Positions 42,184 through 49,970 of a stretch of DNA of 64,000 bases are shown here, piece after piece. Made by a program: the position numbers and the translations under genes. The stretch is taken from assembly GCF_900103975.1 (NCBI RefSeq), contig NZ_FNIR01000010.1, forward strand, positions 179,756 to 243,755, written 5' to 3'. The DNA comes from Klenkia soli (GTDB taxonomy: Bacteria; Actinomycetota; Actinomycetes; Mycobacteriales; Geodermatophilaceae). The notes beneath the pieces are model-generated. The model was not told the origin of the DNA, did no database searches, and saw only the letters and a list, made by a program, of their open reading frames with translations. How positions within the stretch are numbered: the first letter of the stretch is position 1; each line of letters begins with the position of its first letter.

Positions 42184-43794
42184 TCAGATGTCCTCTCTGG
42201 TCGACCTCCCGGAAACCGCGGTTTCCGGGATCCGGGCGGTGACGCGGGCGAGTGCGGCGGGGAGGCCGGCCGGGTCGGTGAGGACGGCGGCGACGTGGGC
42301 GTCCGGGCGCAGCAGCCAGACCTCGTCGGCGCAGGCACCCAGGGCGCCGGCCAGCACGCCGGAGGGGTCCAGGTCGTCGATCCGGTGCACCGCCACGGGC
42401 AGCTCGGCGTCGAGCGCGGGCAGGTCGCCGACGTCCGGTCCGACCAGGACGGTCAGCCCCTCACGGGCCAGCTGGCGCAGCCGCCCGAGGTCGGGGCGGG
42501 CCGGCACGGTGACCGGGCAGTCGGGGGCGAGCACGCCGGGGGCCGGCTCGGGGACGTCGCCGCGCGGCGGCCGACCGGCGGGGGGACGGCGCGGGTCGGC
42601 GGTGGTCAACGGGGAGTCGACGTACCAGAACGGTTCGGCCAGCCGTCCGCTGTCGACGTGGGCGCGGGCGGCCGGGTCGGAGGCGGCGCGCTCCAGCACC
42701 TCGGCCCGGTGCGCGGCCTCGGCCGGGGTGGCCGGCACCAGGAAGCGCATCGTCGCGCCGGTGACCTCCAGGTTCTCCACCGCGGCGGCGTGCCGCTCGG
42801 CGGAGTAGCTGTCCAGCAGGTCCTCGCCGGCCCAGCCGCGGCGCACGAAGGCGATCTTCCAGGCGGCGTTCTCGGCGTCCAGCACCCCGGAGTTCAGGCC
42901 GCGGGCGCCGAAGGGGGACACCAGGTGGGCGGCGTCGCCGGCGACCAGCACCCGGCCGACCCGCATGCGGTCGACCACCCGGGAGTGGAAGCGGTAGACC
43001 GACTTCCACACCACCTCGTAGGGCCGGTCGCCGACCACCTGGCGGATCTTGGCGGCCAGCCCGCCCGAGGCCTCCTCGGCGGCGAGGTCGAAGTCCGGCG
43101 ACACCTGCCAGTCGATGCGGTAGGTCGAGTCGGGGCAGGGGTGGATGAGCACCTGCCGGCCGGGGTTCCACACCGGGTCGAAGTAGAACCGGCGCTCGGT
43201 CTCCCAGCCGGGGAGCTCGGTGCGGATGTCGCAGATGAGGAACTGGTCGCCGAAGGTGGCGCCCTCGAAGGTCAGCCCCAGCTGCCGGCGGAGCAGGTCC
43301 GACCGCGCGCCGCCGCACACGACGGCGTGCGTGCCGCGGTGCTCGGTGCCGTCGGCGCAGCGCACGGTGACGCCGTCGCCGTCCTGGTCGATGCCCTCGA
43401 CCGGCGAGCCCCAGCGCACCTGCACCAGCGGCTGCCCGGCGATGGCCTCGTCCAGCAGCTCCTCGGTGGTGCACTGGCTGAGGTTGACGAAGGGCGGGAA
43501 CGGCGAGCGGCCGCGGTCGACGAACTCGACGCTGAACAGCTCGTCGCCGCGGTGGAACGTGCGGGCCGTCGTCCAGGTGACCCCGTGCGGGGCGACCTGC
43601 ACGCCGACGGAGTCCCAGACGTCGAGCACGTCGCGCTGCTGGCAGATCGCCTTGGAGCCCACCAGGTCGCGCTCGGGGCGGGCATCCAGGACGACGACCG
43701 GCAGCCCCCACCGGGCCAGCAGCAGCGCCGTGGTCTGGCCGACCGGCCCGGCGCCCACCACGAGGACCGGGTCGAGGACCGGGTCGGTGCTCAT
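42184..43794 (-). CDS. FAD-dependent aromatic hydroxylase (MhpA-like)
   Basis: 536 residues; its ATG overlaps the metallo-hydrolase stop. It is a class A flavoprotein monooxygenase with FAD motif VLVVGAGPVGQTTALLLARWGLPVVVLD, the second FAD motif RVLVAGDAAHLVSPFGARGLNSGVLDAENAAWKI, and DQFLICDIRTE. A C-terminal thioredoxin-like domain is typical of the MhpA/phenol hydroxylase branch. Such enzymes hydroxylate phenolic acids using NAD(P)H and O2. Sitting directly before hmgA, it probably makes homogentisate from a hydroxyphenylacetate-type acid, an inference from position. A 24-bp perfect palindrome is embedded near its 3' end, just before hmgA. Confidence 0.9.
   Translation of the reverse strand: MSTDPVLDPVLVVGAGPVGQTTALLLARWGLPVVVLDARPERDLVGSKAICQQRDVLDVWDSVGVQVAPHGVTWTTARTFHRGDELFSVEFVDRGRSPFPPFVNLSQCTTEELLDEAIAGQPLVQVRWGSPVEGIDQDGDGVTVRCADGTEHRGTHAVVCGGARSDLLRRQLGLTFEGATFGDQFLICDIRTELPGWETERRFYFDPVWNPGRQVLIHPCPDSTYRIDWQVSPDFDLAAEEASGGLAAKIRQVVGDRPYEVVWKSVYRFHSRVVDRMRVGRVLVAGDAAHLVSPFGARGLNSGVLDAENAAWKIAFVRRGWAGEDLLDSYSAERHAAAVENLEVTGATMRFLVPATPAEAAHRAEVLERAASDPAARAHVDSGRLAEPFWYVDSPLTTADPRRPPAGRPPRGDVPEPAPGVLAPDCPVTVPARPDLGRLRQLAREGLTVLVGPDVGDLPALDAELPVAVHRIDDLDPSGVLAGALGACADEVWLLRPDAHVAAVLTDPAGLPAALARVTARIPETAVSGRSTREDI
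42207..42230. promoter_or_regulatory. 24-bp perfect palindrome upstream of hmgA
   Basis: TCCCGGAAACCG (42207-42218) abuts its reverse complement CGGTTTCCGGGA (42219-42230). It lies within the last 16 codons of the hydroxylase gene, 25 bases before the hmgA start. It may be an internal operator, an mRNA stability hairpin, or a partial terminator. Confidence 0.5.
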
Positions 43795-44750
43795 GACTGC
43801 AGCTGGTCCCACACCTGGCGGTCGCGGTCGGCGGTCCAGATGACGGGGCGCTCGATGCCGGAGAACTCGTCCCACAGGCGGGAGACGTCGAAGGGCAGGC
43901 AGTGCTCGAAGATCGGCCAGTGCCCGAACTTGGGCGCCAGCGCGGCGTGGGTGGCGTCGAAGGCGTCCTTGAGCGTGCCGCCCGAGCGGTGCGCGGTGCC
44001 GACGGTGTCGTGCATGGTGGTGAGGAAGGCGCGGGTCTGCTCGACCGCGGCGTCGACCTCGGCGCGACCCCGGGCGATGGCGCCGCGGCCGCCGATCAGC
44101 TGCTGCGCGCCGTAGGCCTTGACCCGGTCCAGGGTGCCGGCCGCCCAGTCGAAGTGGAACGCGTCGCCGGTGTAGAGCGCGGCCTGGCTCTCGACCAGGT
44201 CGCCGGCGAACAGGATCTCGTGCTTGGGGATCCAGGCCACGATGTCGCCCTCGGTGTGGCCGCGGCCGACGTGCTCGAGCACCAGCTCGCCGCGGTCGCC
44301 GCCGAGGGCGATCGTGAGCCTGTCGCGGAAGGTCATGGTCGGCCAGGTCAGGCCCGGGATCGACTCGGGCTCCTCGAACAGCCGGGGCATGCGGCCGTAC
44401 TCGCTCTCCCAGTCCTGCTGGCCGCGCTCGGCGATCAGGCCCTTCGTCTGCTCGCTGCTGACGATGATCTCCGCGTCGAACGCGGAGGCGCCGAGCACGC
44501 GGACGGCGTGGTAGTGGCTGAGCACCAGGTAGCGCACGGGCTTGTCGGTGTGCTCGCGCAGCCTGGCCAGCCAGCGGCGGGCGGCGACGGGGGTGGCCAG
44601 GGCCTCGAAGCAGACCAGGAAGTCCTCGCCCTCGACCGCGCCCAGGTTGGGGTCGCCCTCGGCGGTCAGGGCGTAGACGCCGTCGGCGAGCACCTCCAGC
44701 GTCTGCTCCTTGACGCCGAGGTCTGCCGAGGATGCGAACGGCTTGGCCAC
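43791..44750 (-). CDS. Metallo-beta-lactamase-fold hydrolase with incomplete metal site
   Basis: 319 residues from a GTG with a strong GGGAGG 4 bases upstream; first gene of the homogentisate operon. The MBL fold is clear (VLADGVYALTAEGDPNLGAVEGEDFLVCFEA; LVLEHVGRGHTEGDIVAW; ILFAGDLVE). The HxHxDH motif reads SHYHAVRV, so the Asp and third His are missing, and the last ligand His is also not in GGRGAIA. The HYH pair, the His of GHTEGD and the Asp of AGDL remain. A one-metal site is therefore more likely than the usual two. The role is unknown. It could hydrolyse an ester, lactone or thioester related to the aromatic substrate. Confidence 0.85.
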   Translation of the reverse strand: MAKPFASSADLGVKEQTLEVLADGVYALTAEGDPNLGAVEGEDFLVCFEALATPVAARRWLARLREHTDKPVRYLVLSHYHAVRVLGASAFDAEIIVSSEQTKGLIAERGQQDWESEYGRMPRLFEEPESIPGLTWPTMTFRDRLTIALGGDRGELVLEHVGRGHTEGDIVAWIPKHEILFAGDLVESQAALYTGDAFHFDWAAGTLDRVKAYGAQQLIGGRGAIARGRAEVDAAVEQTRAFLTTMHDTVGTAHRSGGTLKDAFDATHAALAPKFGHWPIFEHCLPFDVSRLWDEFSGIERPVIWTADRDRQVWDQLQS

Positions 44751-44759
44751 TGTGCCTCC

Positions 44760-44786
44760 CTGCTCGTATTGCGAGCAGCCTGCTCG
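44760..44786. promoter_or_regulatory. Operator-like inverted half-sites before the homogentisate operon
   Basis: CTGCTCG (44760-44766), CGAGCAG (44772-44778) and CTGCTCG (44780-44786) form two overlapping dyads, CTGCTCG-N5-CGAGCAG and CGAGCAG-N-CTGCTCG, immediately upstream of the ribosome site of the first gene. Likely target of the IclR protein encoded in the operon. Confidence 0.6.
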
Positions 44787-44832
44787 CCTGATGAACAGGA
44801 CCGTAGTGCTCCGGTGACCGGGCCCACAACCC

Positions 44833-45303
44833 TCACCCGGTGCGCTCGTGCAGCAGCGGGGCCATCCGCAGCGGCAGCACCTCCGCCAGCGCGATCGAGG
44901 TGCTGGCCCGTTGCACGCCGGGGGCGGCGAGCACCTGCTCGGTGATGCGGTAGAGGTCGGCGGTGTCCACCGCGACCACCCGGGCCAGCAGGTCGGCGTC
45001 GCCGGTGGTGGCCAGCACCTCGACCACCTCGGGGATGGCGGCGAGGGCCCGCGCGGTCTCCGCGGACCCCTCCCGCTGGCTCAGCGACAGCGTCATGAAC
45101 GCCAGCAGGTGCCGGCCCAGGGCGGTGGCGTCGACCCGGCGGCTGTGCTCCCGCAGCGGGCCGTCGTCCTCCAGCCGGCGCAGCCGCGCGTGCACCGTGT
45201 TGCGGGCCAGGCCCAGCCGGGTGGCCAGCGCCATGGTGGAGGCCTGCGGGTCGTCGTCGAGGGCCAGCAGGATGCGGGCGTCGGTGGCGTCGAGGGTGTG
45301 CAC
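44833..45303 (-). CDS. Lrp/AsnC-family regulator
   Basis: 156 residues from a GTG. The N-terminal helix-turn-helix is LDATDARILLALDDDPQASTMALATRLGLARNTVHARLRRLEDDG. The C-terminal RAM (ligand-binding) domain has VVEVLATTGDADLLARVVAVDTADLYRITEQVL and SIALAEVLPLRMAPLL. These proteins sense amino acids and control their use. The gene is divergent from a 2-keto acid decarboxylase with 102 bases between, where TGCGCA occurs three times, so that decarboxylase and the following amino acid permease are its probable targets. It also sits upstream of the homogentisate operon on the same strand. Confidence 0.93.
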   Translation of the reverse strand: MHTLDATDARILLALDDDPQASTMALATRLGLARNTVHARLRRLEDDGPLREHSRRVDATALGRHLLAFMTLSLSQREGSAETARALAAIPEVVEVLATTGDADLLARVVAVDTADLYRITEQVLAAPGVQRASTSIALAEVLPLRMAPLLHERTG

Positions 45304-45405
45304 GGTGCGCAGCTCGCTCTCGGATCAGGGGTCAACGGTGGGCAGAGTGCGCACCGTGTCGGGCAATGGTTGCGCACATCAGCAGTCGAGGCCACCGTGG
45401 TGACC
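45304..45405. promoter_or_regulatory. Divergent control region with three TGCGCA motifs
   Basis: TGCGCA at 45306-45311, 45348-45353 and 45371-45376, within GGTGCGCAGC, AGTGCGCACC and GTTGCGCACA. The motif is palindromic, and the region separates the Lrp gene from the decarboxylase it probably controls. Confidence 0.45.
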
Positions 45406-47070
45406 ATGCCTGCCCCGGACGAGCGCCCCGCCACCGTCACCCTCGCCGAGTACCTGGGCACTCGGTTGCGTCAGCTGGGCGTCGACCACCTCTTCGGCGT
45501 CCCGGGCGACTTCAACCTCGACCTGCTCGACGGGCTGGCGGGCGGCCCGACCTGGGTCGGGTCGCCCAACGAGCTCGGTGCGGGCTACGCGGCCGACGCC
45601 TACGCCCGCACCCGCGGCCTGGGCGTCGTCGTCACCACCTACGGGGTGGGGGAGCTGTCGGTCATCAACGCCCTGGCCGGCGCCGCGGCCGAGGACGTGC
45701 CGCTGGTGCAGGTCGTCGGTGCCCCGCGCCGGGCCGCGGTGCAGGCCGGCGCACTGGTGCACCACACGCTGGCCGACGGCGACTTCGGGCACTTCTCCCG
45801 CGCCGCGGCGGAGGTCGCCGCCGCCGCCGAGACGCTCACCGAGGAGCGGGCCACTGCCCAGGTCGACGCCGTCCTGCTGGCCGCCGTCACCCACCGCAAG
45901 CCCGGATACCTCGCCGTCCCCCAGGACCTCGCACTCGTCCAGGTCGACGCGGCCCCGCTGGCCCGCCCGCTGGTGGCGCACTCCGACCCCGCGGCGCTGG
46001 CCGCCTTCGAGGCCCGGCTGACGGAGCTGCTGGCGACCGCGCAGCGTCCGGTGCTGGTCGCGGGCCAGCTGGTGCCGCGGTTCGGCGCCGCAGGCGACCT
46101 GGCCAAGCTGGCCGAGCGGCACGGTGTCGCCGTGGTCACCCAGCTCTCCGCGCGCGGTGTGCTGGACCCCGCGCACCCCGCGTTCGCCGGCGACCACGCC
46201 GGCCGGATGCTGGCCAACGGCACGGCCGAGCTGGTCGAGGCCGCCGACGTCGTCGTCCACGTGGGCACGGCGCTGACCGCCGAGCTGACCGGCTTCGGCT
46301 CGCACCGCCGTCCCGACGCCGACACCCCGTTCCTGGCCGCCGCCGAGGCCGGGTTCGGCGGCGCCCCGGTGGGGCGGGTGCTGTTCGCCGACGCACTGGC
46401 CGCGCTAGACCGGGCGCTGGACTCCCGGGTCGGCCCCCGGTACGAGCGGGCCGAGGTCCCCGCGCCCGCAGCCCCGGCCACGGGCGGCCCGCTCACCCAG
46501 GCGCAGCTGTGGTCGGTGCTGGGCGGGGCGCTGCCCGAGGGCACCGCGCTGCTGGCCGACACCGGCACCTCGTACTGGGGCGCCGCCGGCATGCCGCTGC
46601 CCGCGGACACCGTCTTCTCCGGCCAGCCGATCTGGAGCTCCATCGGCTACGCGCTGCCCGCCGTCCTCGGGCAGGGCCTGGCCGAGCCGGCCCGCCGACC
46701 GGTCCTGGTGATCGGCGACGGCGCCGCGCAGATGACCGTGCAGGAGCTGTCGACCATCGCCGCCACCGGGGTAGCGCCGGTGGTCCTGCTGCTGGACAAC
46801 CGCGGCTACACGATCGAGCGGGCCCTGCAGTCGCCGCGGGCGGCCTACAACGACGTCGCGGCCTGGGACTGGTGCGCCCTGGTCGCCGGGTTCACCGGCG
46901 GCGGGGCGGGCTACGCCGACGCGGCGACCGGCGACGAGCTGGCCGCCGCCCTGGGCGAGGCGTTCGCCGACCCGTCCCGCCTGCGTGTCGTCCGGGCCGT
47001 GCTGGACGCCGACGACACCCCGCCGCTGATCGACGAGCTCGCCCGCCTGGCCACCGCCGCGAAGAAGTAG
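45406..47070 (+). CDS. Thiamine diphosphate-dependent 2-keto acid decarboxylase (PDC/IPDC type)
   Basis: 554 residues from the ATG at 45406. GTGs at 45397 and 45400 are better placed behind GAGG and would add two or three residues. The PYR domain has VDHLFGVPGDFNLDLLD and the catalytic Glu in SPNELGAGYAADAYAR. The pyruvate decarboxylase-type His pair is in VHHTLADGDFGHF. The PP domain has the ThDP motif VIGDGAAQMTVQELSTI...LLLDNRGYTIERAL. Length and wording fit indolepyruvate/phenylpyruvate/branched-chain keto acid decarboxylases, which convert keto acids from amino acids to aldehydes (Ehrlich route). The divergent Lrp regulator and the downstream amino acid permease support that role. Confidence 0.92.
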   Translation: MPAPDERPATVTLAEYLGTRLRQLGVDHLFGVPGDFNLDLLDGLAGGPTWVGSPNELGAGYAADAYARTRGLGVVVTTYGVGELSVINALAGAAAEDVPLVQVVGAPRRAAVQAGALVHHTLADGDFGHFSRAAAEVAAAAETLTEERATAQVDAVLLAAVTHRKPGYLAVPQDLALVQVDAAPLARPLVAHSDPAALAAFEARLTELLATAQRPVLVAGQLVPRFGAAGDLAKLAERHGVAVVTQLSARGVLDPAHPAFAGDHAGRMLANGTAELVEAADVVVHVGTALTAELTGFGSHRRPDADTPFLAAAEAGFGGAPVGRVLFADALAALDRALDSRVGPRYERAEVPAPAAPATGGPLTQAQLWSVLGGALPEGTALLADTGTSYWGAAGMPLPADTVFSGQPIWSSIGYALPAVLGQGLAEPARRPVLVIGDGAAQMTVQELSTIAATGVAPVVLLLDNRGYTIERALQSPRAAYNDVAAWDWCALVAGFTGGGAGYADAATGDELAAALGEAFADPSRLRVVRAVLDADDTPPLIDELARLATAAKK

Positions 47071-47149
47071 CAGCGCGCCGGAAACCCCGCCGACACGATC
47101 GAGGCCGCACACTCCCGTTGCTCGCCGCAACGACGACGAAGGAGTGCGC

Positions 47150-48661
47150 ATGTCGGATCTGGAGACGCCGAAGCAGGGTGGCCTGCGCCGCTCGTTGTCG
47201 GTCTGGCAGGCGATCGGTCTGTCGGTCGCGCTGATGGCGCCGTCGATGGCGGCCAACATCAACCCGCAGGGGACGGCGGGCACCGTCGGCCGGGCGGTGC
47301 CGCTGGCCTTCCTGCTCGCCGCGGTCGGGGTGCTGCTGGTGGCCTACGGGTTCGTCCGGCTCTGCCAGTACTTCCAGTCGGCCGGCTCGGTGTACGCCTT
47401 CGTCGGCGCCACCCTGGGCCCCCGGGCCGGTCTGTTCTCCGGCTTCGGCCTGCTGGGCACCTACTGCTTCTACGGCGTGGTGACCTCCTCGGCCACCGGC
47501 ATCTTCGGCACGGCGTTCCTCCAGCAGGTCGGCATCTGGCCGAACCCGCCCGCCTGGGGCCCGTTCGTGCTGGTCGCGCTGGCGCTGGTCGGCGCCTACC
47601 TGCTGACCGTGGTGCCGGCCAAGCGGGGCACCAGCGTGCTGCTGACCGTCGAGGGCGTGACGGTGGCGCTGATCCTGGTGATCGTCGCCGTCGTCCTGGT
47701 CCGGCTGCTCGGCGGCTCGACCCCCTCCACCGGGACGTTCGCGGACGGGTCGTTCACCCTCGACGTGTTCAGCGTGGCGCCGGGCACCGACCTGTCGGCG
47801 GTGTTCCTCGGCGTCGTGTTCGGGTTCCTCTCCTTCGCCGGCTTCGAGGCCGCCGCGACGCTGGGGGAGGAGGCCCGCAACCCGCGCCGGGACATCCCCC
47901 GGGCGATCCTCGGGACGGCGGTCTTCGGCGGCGTGTACTTCGTCGTCGTCACCGCGGTCGAGATGATGGCCTTCGGCACCGACGACGCCGGGGTGGCCGC
48001 GTTCACCGCCTCGCCGTCGCTGCTGGGCGACATCGGCACGGCCTACATCGGCTCGTGGATCGGCGACATCATCACGCTGGGTGCGGCGATCAGCGCCTTC
48101 GGCTGCTGCCTGGCCTGCGTCGTCGGGGCGTCCCGGCTGGTCTTCGCGTTCTCCCGCGACACCGCGGCCACCCCCGAGCGCGCCACGCAGGGCCTGGCCG
48201 CGGTCAACGGCGAGGGCGTGCCGGCCCGGGCGGCGCTGGCCTCGACCGTCGTGATGGCGGTGATCGTGCTGGTCTGCGCGCTGTTCTTCGGCGCCGAGGC
48301 CGGCGACACGTTCCTCTGGTCGGGCGTGATCGGGACGCTGATCCTGCTGGTGGCCTACCTGCTGACCACCGTGGGGGCGATCCGGCTGGTCTTCGTGCAG
48401 AAGAAGCTGCCGGGCGTGCCGATGTGGCAGGTCGTCATCCCGCTGGCGGCGCTGGTGGTGCTGGGCTACACCGTCGTCCGCAACGTGTACCCGTACCCGC
48501 CGAACGACGGCAGCGCACCGTTCTGGCTGCCGATCGTCGGCGGGGTGTGGCTGCTGGTGGGGCTGGTCGCCGTCCTCGCGCTGCCCGCCGTCGCCCGCCG
48601 GGCCGGGCAGGCGCTGATGGCCGCCGAGCTGGGCAACCGGGCGGCCGTCGAGCAGGGGTGA
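47150..48661 (+). CDS. APC-family amino acid permease
   Basis: 503 residues from the ATG at 47150, with AAGGAG 5 bases upstream. A GTG at 47144 lies inside the ribosome site and is rejected. Helix 1 reads GLSVALMAPSMAANINPQGTAGTVGRAVPLAFLLA, and LCQYFQSAGSVYAFVGATLGPRAGLFSGFGLL is the APC consensus region. Later FGFLSFAGFEAAATLGEEARNPRRDIPRAI matches the conserved cytoplasmic loop of amino acid/polyamine antiporters. About twelve helices are seen. It lies 79 bases after the keto acid decarboxylase and may provide its amino acid precursor. Substrate cannot be assigned. Confidence 0.92.
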   Translation: MSDLETPKQGGLRRSLSVWQAIGLSVALMAPSMAANINPQGTAGTVGRAVPLAFLLAAVGVLLVAYGFVRLCQYFQSAGSVYAFVGATLGPRAGLFSGFGLLGTYCFYGVVTSSATGIFGTAFLQQVGIWPNPPAWGPFVLVALALVGAYLLTVVPAKRGTSVLLTVEGVTVALILVIVAVVLVRLLGGSTPSTGTFADGSFTLDVFSVAPGTDLSAVFLGVVFGFLSFAGFEAAATLGEEARNPRRDIPRAILGTAVFGGVYFVVVTAVEMMAFGTDDAGVAAFTASPSLLGDIGTAYIGSWIGDIITLGAAISAFGCCLACVVGASRLVFAFSRDTAATPERATQGLAAVNGEGVPARAALASTVVMAVIVLVCALFFGAEAGDTFLWSGVIGTLILLVAYLLTTVGAIRLVFVQKKLPGVPMWQVVIPLAALVVLGYTVVRNVYPYPPNDGSAPFWLPIVGGVWLLVGLVAVLALPAVARRAGQALMAAELGNRAAVEQG

Positions 48662-48784
48662 TCCCGGAACGGGGCCCGGAGAGGTCCGAGGACCGCGCCT
48701 GGTCAGCGACCTGCCGCCAGCCCGGGGTGTCCGTGGTGGACGGCGGTGGGGGTAGCCGGGGCCGACGCGGGATATGGGTGCTCC

Positions 48785-49873
48785 ATGACCGACACCGACG
48801 TCACCCCGTTCCGCGTCGAGATCCCGCAGGCCGAGGTGGACGACCTCCGCGAGCGGCTGGCGCGCACCCGCTGGCCGGTCGACCAGCAGCTCGACGGCGA
48901 GCGCGGCATCCCGCTCGAGCTGACCCAGCGGCTGGCCCAGCACATGGCCGGGGCCTGGGACTGGCGCGAGCACGAAGCCGCCCTGAACGCCCACGACCAG
49001 GTGACGACGACGATCGACGGCACCCGCATCCACGCTCTGCACGCCCGCTCGGCAGCCGCCGACGCGCCGTGCGTCGTGCTGCTGCACGGGTGGCCTGGGA
49101 GCGTCGTGGAGTTCCAGCGGGTGATCGCGCCGCTGTCGCAGGTCGCGCACGTCGTCGTCCCGTCCCTGCCGGGGTACGGGTTCTCCGGCCCGACCCCGAC
49201 CGGCGGGTGGACGTCGGAGCGCATGGCCCGGGCGGTCGCGGAGCTGATGGCCAGGCTCGGGTACGGGCGCTACGTCGCGCACGGCGGTGACTGGGGCTCG
49301 CGGGTGGCGCGGGACCTCGCCGTCGTCGACCCGGACCACGTGGCGGCCATCCACGTGACCATGACGATGGGTCTGGAGCCCGAGCAGAGCGACGACGCGC
49401 GGGCGGCCGAGCGGGCGCGGCGGTACGCCCAGGAGCTGTCGGGCTACATGAAGACGCAGGCCACGAAGCCGCTCTCGCTGGCCCCGGCGCTCACCGACTC
49501 GCCGGCCGGGCAGCTGGCCTGGATCGCCGAGCGGTTCCGCGACTGGACCGACCCGGCGTCGGATGTGTTCGGCCCCGCGACACTGGACCTCGTGCTGGCC
49601 AACGTGGCGGTCTACTGGTTCACCGGTACCGCGGGCTCGTCGTCCCAGCTGTACTGGGAGCGCCGCGAGCACCCGAACGACGAGTGGTCGACGACCGTGC
49701 CGACCGGGGTCTGCGTGCTGCCCCACGACCTGCGGCTGCCCGTGCGCGCCGCGGTGGAGCCGGCGGTCGACCTGGTGTCGTGGACCGAGCTGCCCCGCGG
49801 CGGCCACTTCCCGGGCATCGAGGTCCCCGACCTCCTGGTCGAGGAGCTCCGGAGGTTCCTCGCGGCTCTCTGA
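48785..49873 (+). CDS. Epoxide hydrolase (EHN-domain alpha/beta hydrolase)
   Basis: 362 residues from the ATG at 48785. The N-terminal EHN domain reads FRVEIPQAEVDDLRERLARTRWP and ends WDWREHEAALNAHDQVTTTIDGTRIHALH. The hydrolase core has oxyanion motif LLHGWPGSVVEF, nucleophile Asp in AHGGDWGSRVARDLA, and final catalytic His in ELPRGGHFPGIEVPDLLVEELR. This arrangement belongs to microsomal-type epoxide hydrolases, which open epoxides of aromatic or juvenile-hormone-like substrates to diols. It is a single gene between the permease and a palindromic repeat, so its substrate is unknown. Confidence 0.93.
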   Translation: MTDTDVTPFRVEIPQAEVDDLRERLARTRWPVDQQLDGERGIPLELTQRLAQHMAGAWDWREHEAALNAHDQVTTTIDGTRIHALHARSAAADAPCVVLLHGWPGSVVEFQRVIAPLSQVAHVVVPSLPGYGFSGPTPTGGWTSERMARAVAELMARLGYGRYVAHGGDWGSRVARDLAVVDPDHVAAIHVTMTMGLEPEQSDDARAAERARRYAQELSGYMKTQATKPLSLAPALTDSPAGQLAWIAERFRDWTDPASDVFGPATLDLVLANVAVYWFTGTAGSSSQLYWERREHPNDEWSTTVPTGVCVLPHDLRLPVRAAVEPAVDLVSWTELPRGGHFPGIEVPDLLVEELRRFLAAL

Positions 49874-49880
49874 CCTCGTC

Positions 49881-49934
49881 GAGTGGCGTCCCAGGGTTCG
49901 AGAAGTCGCGAGCCCGAACCCTCAGACGCCACTC
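49881..49934. repeat. 54-bp palindromic element, copy 2 (family I)
   Basis: GAGTGGCGTCCCAGGGTTCG (49881-49900) and CGAACCCTCAGACGCCACTC (49915-49934) pair at 18 of 20 positions around a 14-nt loop beginning AGAA, as in copy 1 (13079-13132). Outer CTCG/CGAG bases extend the stem. It lies 7 bases after the epoxide hydrolase stop and 36 before the convergent TetR stop. Confidence 0.78.
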
Positions 49935-49970
49935 GGCGAGATGCCTCCCGGCCCGGTCCACCCATGGGGC

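Noticed and set aside
46892..49807. Long minus-strand open frame opposite the decarboxylase, permease and epoxide hydrolase genes
   Set aside because: It spans three clearly real plus-strand genes and translates to low-complexity Arg/Gly/His-rich sequence. GC-driven shadow.
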